In this document: piece by piece, positions 3,556 through 5,565 of the stretch
How the letters are laid out: each line of letters begins with the position of its first letter
Numbering within the stretch: position 1 is the stretch's first letter
Assembly (NCBI GenBank): GCA_900551515.1
Contig: URWH01000139.1
Span: 1-5,565 of the forward strand
Direction: 5' to 3'
Length of the DNA stretch: 5,565 bases
Source of the DNA: an uncultured Porphyromonadaceae bacterium
GTDB lineage: Bacteria > Bacteroidota > Bacteroidia > Bacteroidales > Muribaculaceae
Position numbers and translations under genes: made by a program
The notes under the pieces: model-generated
Seen by the model: the letters and a program-made list of their open reading frames with translations, nothing else
The model's database searches: none
Told to the model about the DNA's origin: nothing

Positions 3556-5565
3556 AACGACTCACCATACTGCTGCCGCTGCTCCTCGCTGCCCTGCTGC
3601 TGCCGGCCCGCGAGCCGGTGCGCGTGGCATGCATCGGCAACAGCATCACATTCGGCTATCTGCTCAACGACCCGGCCACAGAGAGCTATCCCTCGCAACT
3701 GCAGGAGATGCTTGGCGAAGGATATGAAGTGGGCAATTTCGGACGATCCGGCGCCACGCTGCTCCGTCACGGCCACCGCCCCTACGTTGAGCAGCCCGAA
3801 TGGCGCGGCGCACTCGATTTCCGGCCCGACATCGCCGTGATACATCTCGGCGTCAACGACACCGACCCGCGCAACTGGCCACACTACGGCGACGAGTTCA
3901 TCGGCGATTATCTCGCCATTATCGACACGCTGCGGCAGCAGAACCCCGACGTGCGCATCATCCTCGCCAACCTCACCCCTATCGGGGCGCAGCACTACCG
4001 CTTCCGCTCCGGCACGCGGCAGTGGCGCGACGACATACGCCGCGTCATCCCGCAAGTGGCACTGGCCGCCGGCGCCGAGCTCATCGACTTCGACACGCCG
4101 CTGCGCCACCGCCAGAACCTCATGCCCGACGGCATCCACCCCGACAAAGAGGGCGCCCGCCTGCTGGCCCGCAGCGTCTGCAGCGCCATCACCGGCAATT
4201 ACGGCGGTCTGCAGATACCGGCAATCTATCAGAGCGGCATGGTGATGCAACGCGACCGCTATCTGCCCGTCGGCGGCACCGCCGATGCCGGCAGCCGTAT
4301 CACCGTGACCCTCGCCGGGCATACCTATAAGACAACGACCGACAACTGCGGGCGCTGGGCCGTCACCGCGCTTCCGCTCCAGGCCGGCGGCCCCTACGAG
4401 ATGACAGTGAGCGACGGCCAGCGCACGCTGCGCTTCACCGACATCCTTGCCGGCGAGGTGTGGATAGCCTCGGGGCAGAGCAACATGGAGTTTCCGCTGC
4501 GCGATGCCACCGGCGCGCAAGCCGACATAGCCGACAGCGCCGACCCTCAGCTGCGGTTCTACGACATGAAGGCAATAGCCCGCACCAACAACGAGCAGTG
4601 GCCCGACAGCATCATAGAGGCCATGGACCGTCTCGGACATTTCAAACCGACGACATGGAGCGCCGTCGGCAGCGGCACGGCAGGCGATCTGTCGGCCGTG
4701 GCCTACTATTTCGCCCGGCAGCTGCGCGACAGCCTGCACGTGCCCGTGGGCATCATCAGCAACGCCGTGGGCGGCGCGCCCTGCGAATCGTGGATCGACG
4801 TGACCACACTCGAGCACGGGATGCCTGAAATCCTCATCAACTGGCGCACCAACGACTATGTGCAGCCCTGGGCACAGGGACGGGCCAACGTCAACACCGG
4901 CGCCGCACATCCCCGTTCGCGCCATCCCTACGAGCCCTCCTACCTCTTTGCCGCGGGCATCGAGCCGCTCGGCCACTATCCCGTCAAGGGCCTCCTATGG
5001 TATCAGGGCGAGAGCAACGCCCACAACAGCGAGATCCATGAGCAGCTCTTCCCGATGCTGGCCGAGAGCTGGCGCACCTACTTCGGCAACGCCGGGATGC
5101 CCATCGTCTATGCCCAGCTCAGCTCTATCGACCGCCCTTCGTGGCCTCTGTTCCGCGACAGCCAGCGGCGCCTGCAACAAAAAGTGAGCAATGCCTACAT
5201 GGCCGTGACCAGCGATCTGGGCGACTCGCTCGACGTGCATCCGCGCAACAAACGTCCGGTAGGCGAGCGCCTGGCACGCCGTGCGCTTCACGACATCTAT
5301 GGCTTAGAGAGCGTTATGCCGGCAGGTCCCGAACCGCTTGCCGCACAACGTGTCGGCCGGACGATAGCGATTACGTTTGCCAACGCCGACACGCTCATGG
5401 CCTCCGACGGCGGCGAAATCATCACCTTTGAGGTGGCATCGGCCGACGGCGTATTCCGCCCGGCAACAGCCACCGTCACAAGCAACAATGAAATAACAGT
5501 AAGCAACATGGATACCCCTTATCCGCGCTACGTGCGCTACGGCTGGCAACCTTTCACGCGTGCCA
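3552..5565 (+). CDS. nanS: Sialate O-acetylesterase with two SGNH-type catalytic domains (NanS/EstA type), partial at C-terminus
   Basis: The frame is open from ATG 3552 to the window end (671 codons). Residues 1-19 (MKRLTILLPLLLAALLLPA) are a Sec signal peptide without a lipobox, so the enzyme is probably periplasmic. Domain 1 (about 22-215) is an SGNH hydrolase: GNSIT with nucleophile Ser31, Gly64 in NFGRSG, GVND with Asn102, and DGIHP with Asp193 and His196. A beta-rich linker (about 220-300, with SGMVMQRDRYLPVGG) leads to a SIAE/SASA domain: ASGQSNMEFPL with Ser310, NAVGGAPCESW (404-414), WYQGESN (483-489) and DVHP with His563. The C-terminal beta segment ends in YVRYGWQPFTRA, so probably only about 20 residues are missing. 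The family removes O-acetyl groups, notably 9-O-acetyl, from sialic acids so that sialidase and lyase can act. The ATGA overlap with the epimerase suggests translational coupling. Confidence 0.92.
   Translation, partial: MKRLTILLPLLLAALLLPAREPVRVACIGNSITFGYLLNDPATESYPSQLQEMLGEGYEVGNFGRSGATLLRHGHRPYVEQPEWRGALDFRPDIAVIHLGVNDTDPRNWPHYGDEFIGDYLAIIDTLRQQNPDVRIILANLTPIGAQHYRFRSGTRQWRDDIRRVIPQVALAAGAELIDFDTPLRHRQNLMPDGIHPDKEGARLLARSVCSAITGNYGGLQIPAIYQSGMVMQRDRYLPVGGTADAGSRITVTLAGHTYKTTTDNCGRWAVTALPLQAGGPYEMTVSDGQRTLRFTDILAGEVWIASGQSNMEFPLRDATGAQADIADSADPQLRFYDMKAIARTNNEQWPDSIIEAMDRLGHFKPTTWSAVGSGTAGDLSAVAYYFARQLRDSLHVPVGIISNAVGGAPCESWIDVTTLEHGMPEILINWRTNDYVQPWAQGRANVNTGAAHPRSRHPYEPSYLFAAGIEPLGHYPVKGLLWYQGESNAHNSEIHEQLFPMLAESWRTYFGNAGMPIVYAQLSSIDRPSWPLFRDSQRRLQQKVSNAYMAVTSDLGDSLDVHPRNKRPVGERLARRALHDIYGLESVMPAGPEPLAAQRVGRTIAITFANADTLMASDGGEIITFEVASADGVFRPATATVTSNNEITVSNMDTPYPRYVRYGWQPFTRA

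Noticed and set aside
3432..4976. 514-codon open frame on the minus strand
   Set aside because: It lies antisense to the epimerase end and the esterase, whose motifs are unmistakable. Its product is Ala/Gly/Val/His-rich without any domain, as expected from a shadow frame in GC-rich coding DNA.

Overview
The window looks like a piece of a high-GC Bacteroidales chromosome (gut Bacteroidota). The evidence is promoter-like TTTG / TAnnTTTG elements of the Bacteroidota primary sigma factor, start codons without clear Shine-Dalgarno sequences, and a Bacteroides-type sialic-acid gene set that pairs NanA with an AGE/RENBP-type ManNAc 2-epimerase. The family is uncertain; Rikenellaceae or Muribaculaceae would fit the GC content, but this is only an impression.

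Layout. Positions 1-614, minus strand: the first 204 codons of an exported or membrane-anchored protein with an N-terminal hydrophobic segment, a (Pro-Lys)12 tract, a low-complexity linker and the start of a SUMF1/FGE-sulfatase-type domain; it runs off the left edge. Positions 615-1370: a long intergenic region with no large convincing gene. It holds a possible promoter for the minus-strand gene with two inverted repeats, three tandem 21-bp units, a run of short GC-rich hairpins, and a probable 44-codon membrane microprotein (1121-1255) preceded by a well-spaced promoter. An AT-rich promoter/operator follows at about 1338-1364.

Positions 1440-5565, plus strand: a tight three-gene operon. nanA (N-acetylneuraminate lyase) is followed after 4 nt by an N-acylglucosamine 2-epimerase, which overlaps by 4 nt (ATGA) with a secreted two-domain sialate O-acetylesterase (NanS/EstA type), cut by the right edge near its C-terminus. 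Together they would remove O-acetyl groups from host sialic acids outside the cytoplasm, split imported Neu5Ac into ManNAc and pyruvate, and convert ManNAc to GlcNAc for phosphorylation by a hexokinase. No sialidase, transporter or regulator lies in the window; they may be just to the right or elsewhere.

The operon itself is a recognisable pathway. The less explained material is the intergenic region (microprotein, 21-bp repeats, hairpin cluster) and the TonB-like Lys-Pro stalk carrying a SUMF1 domain.
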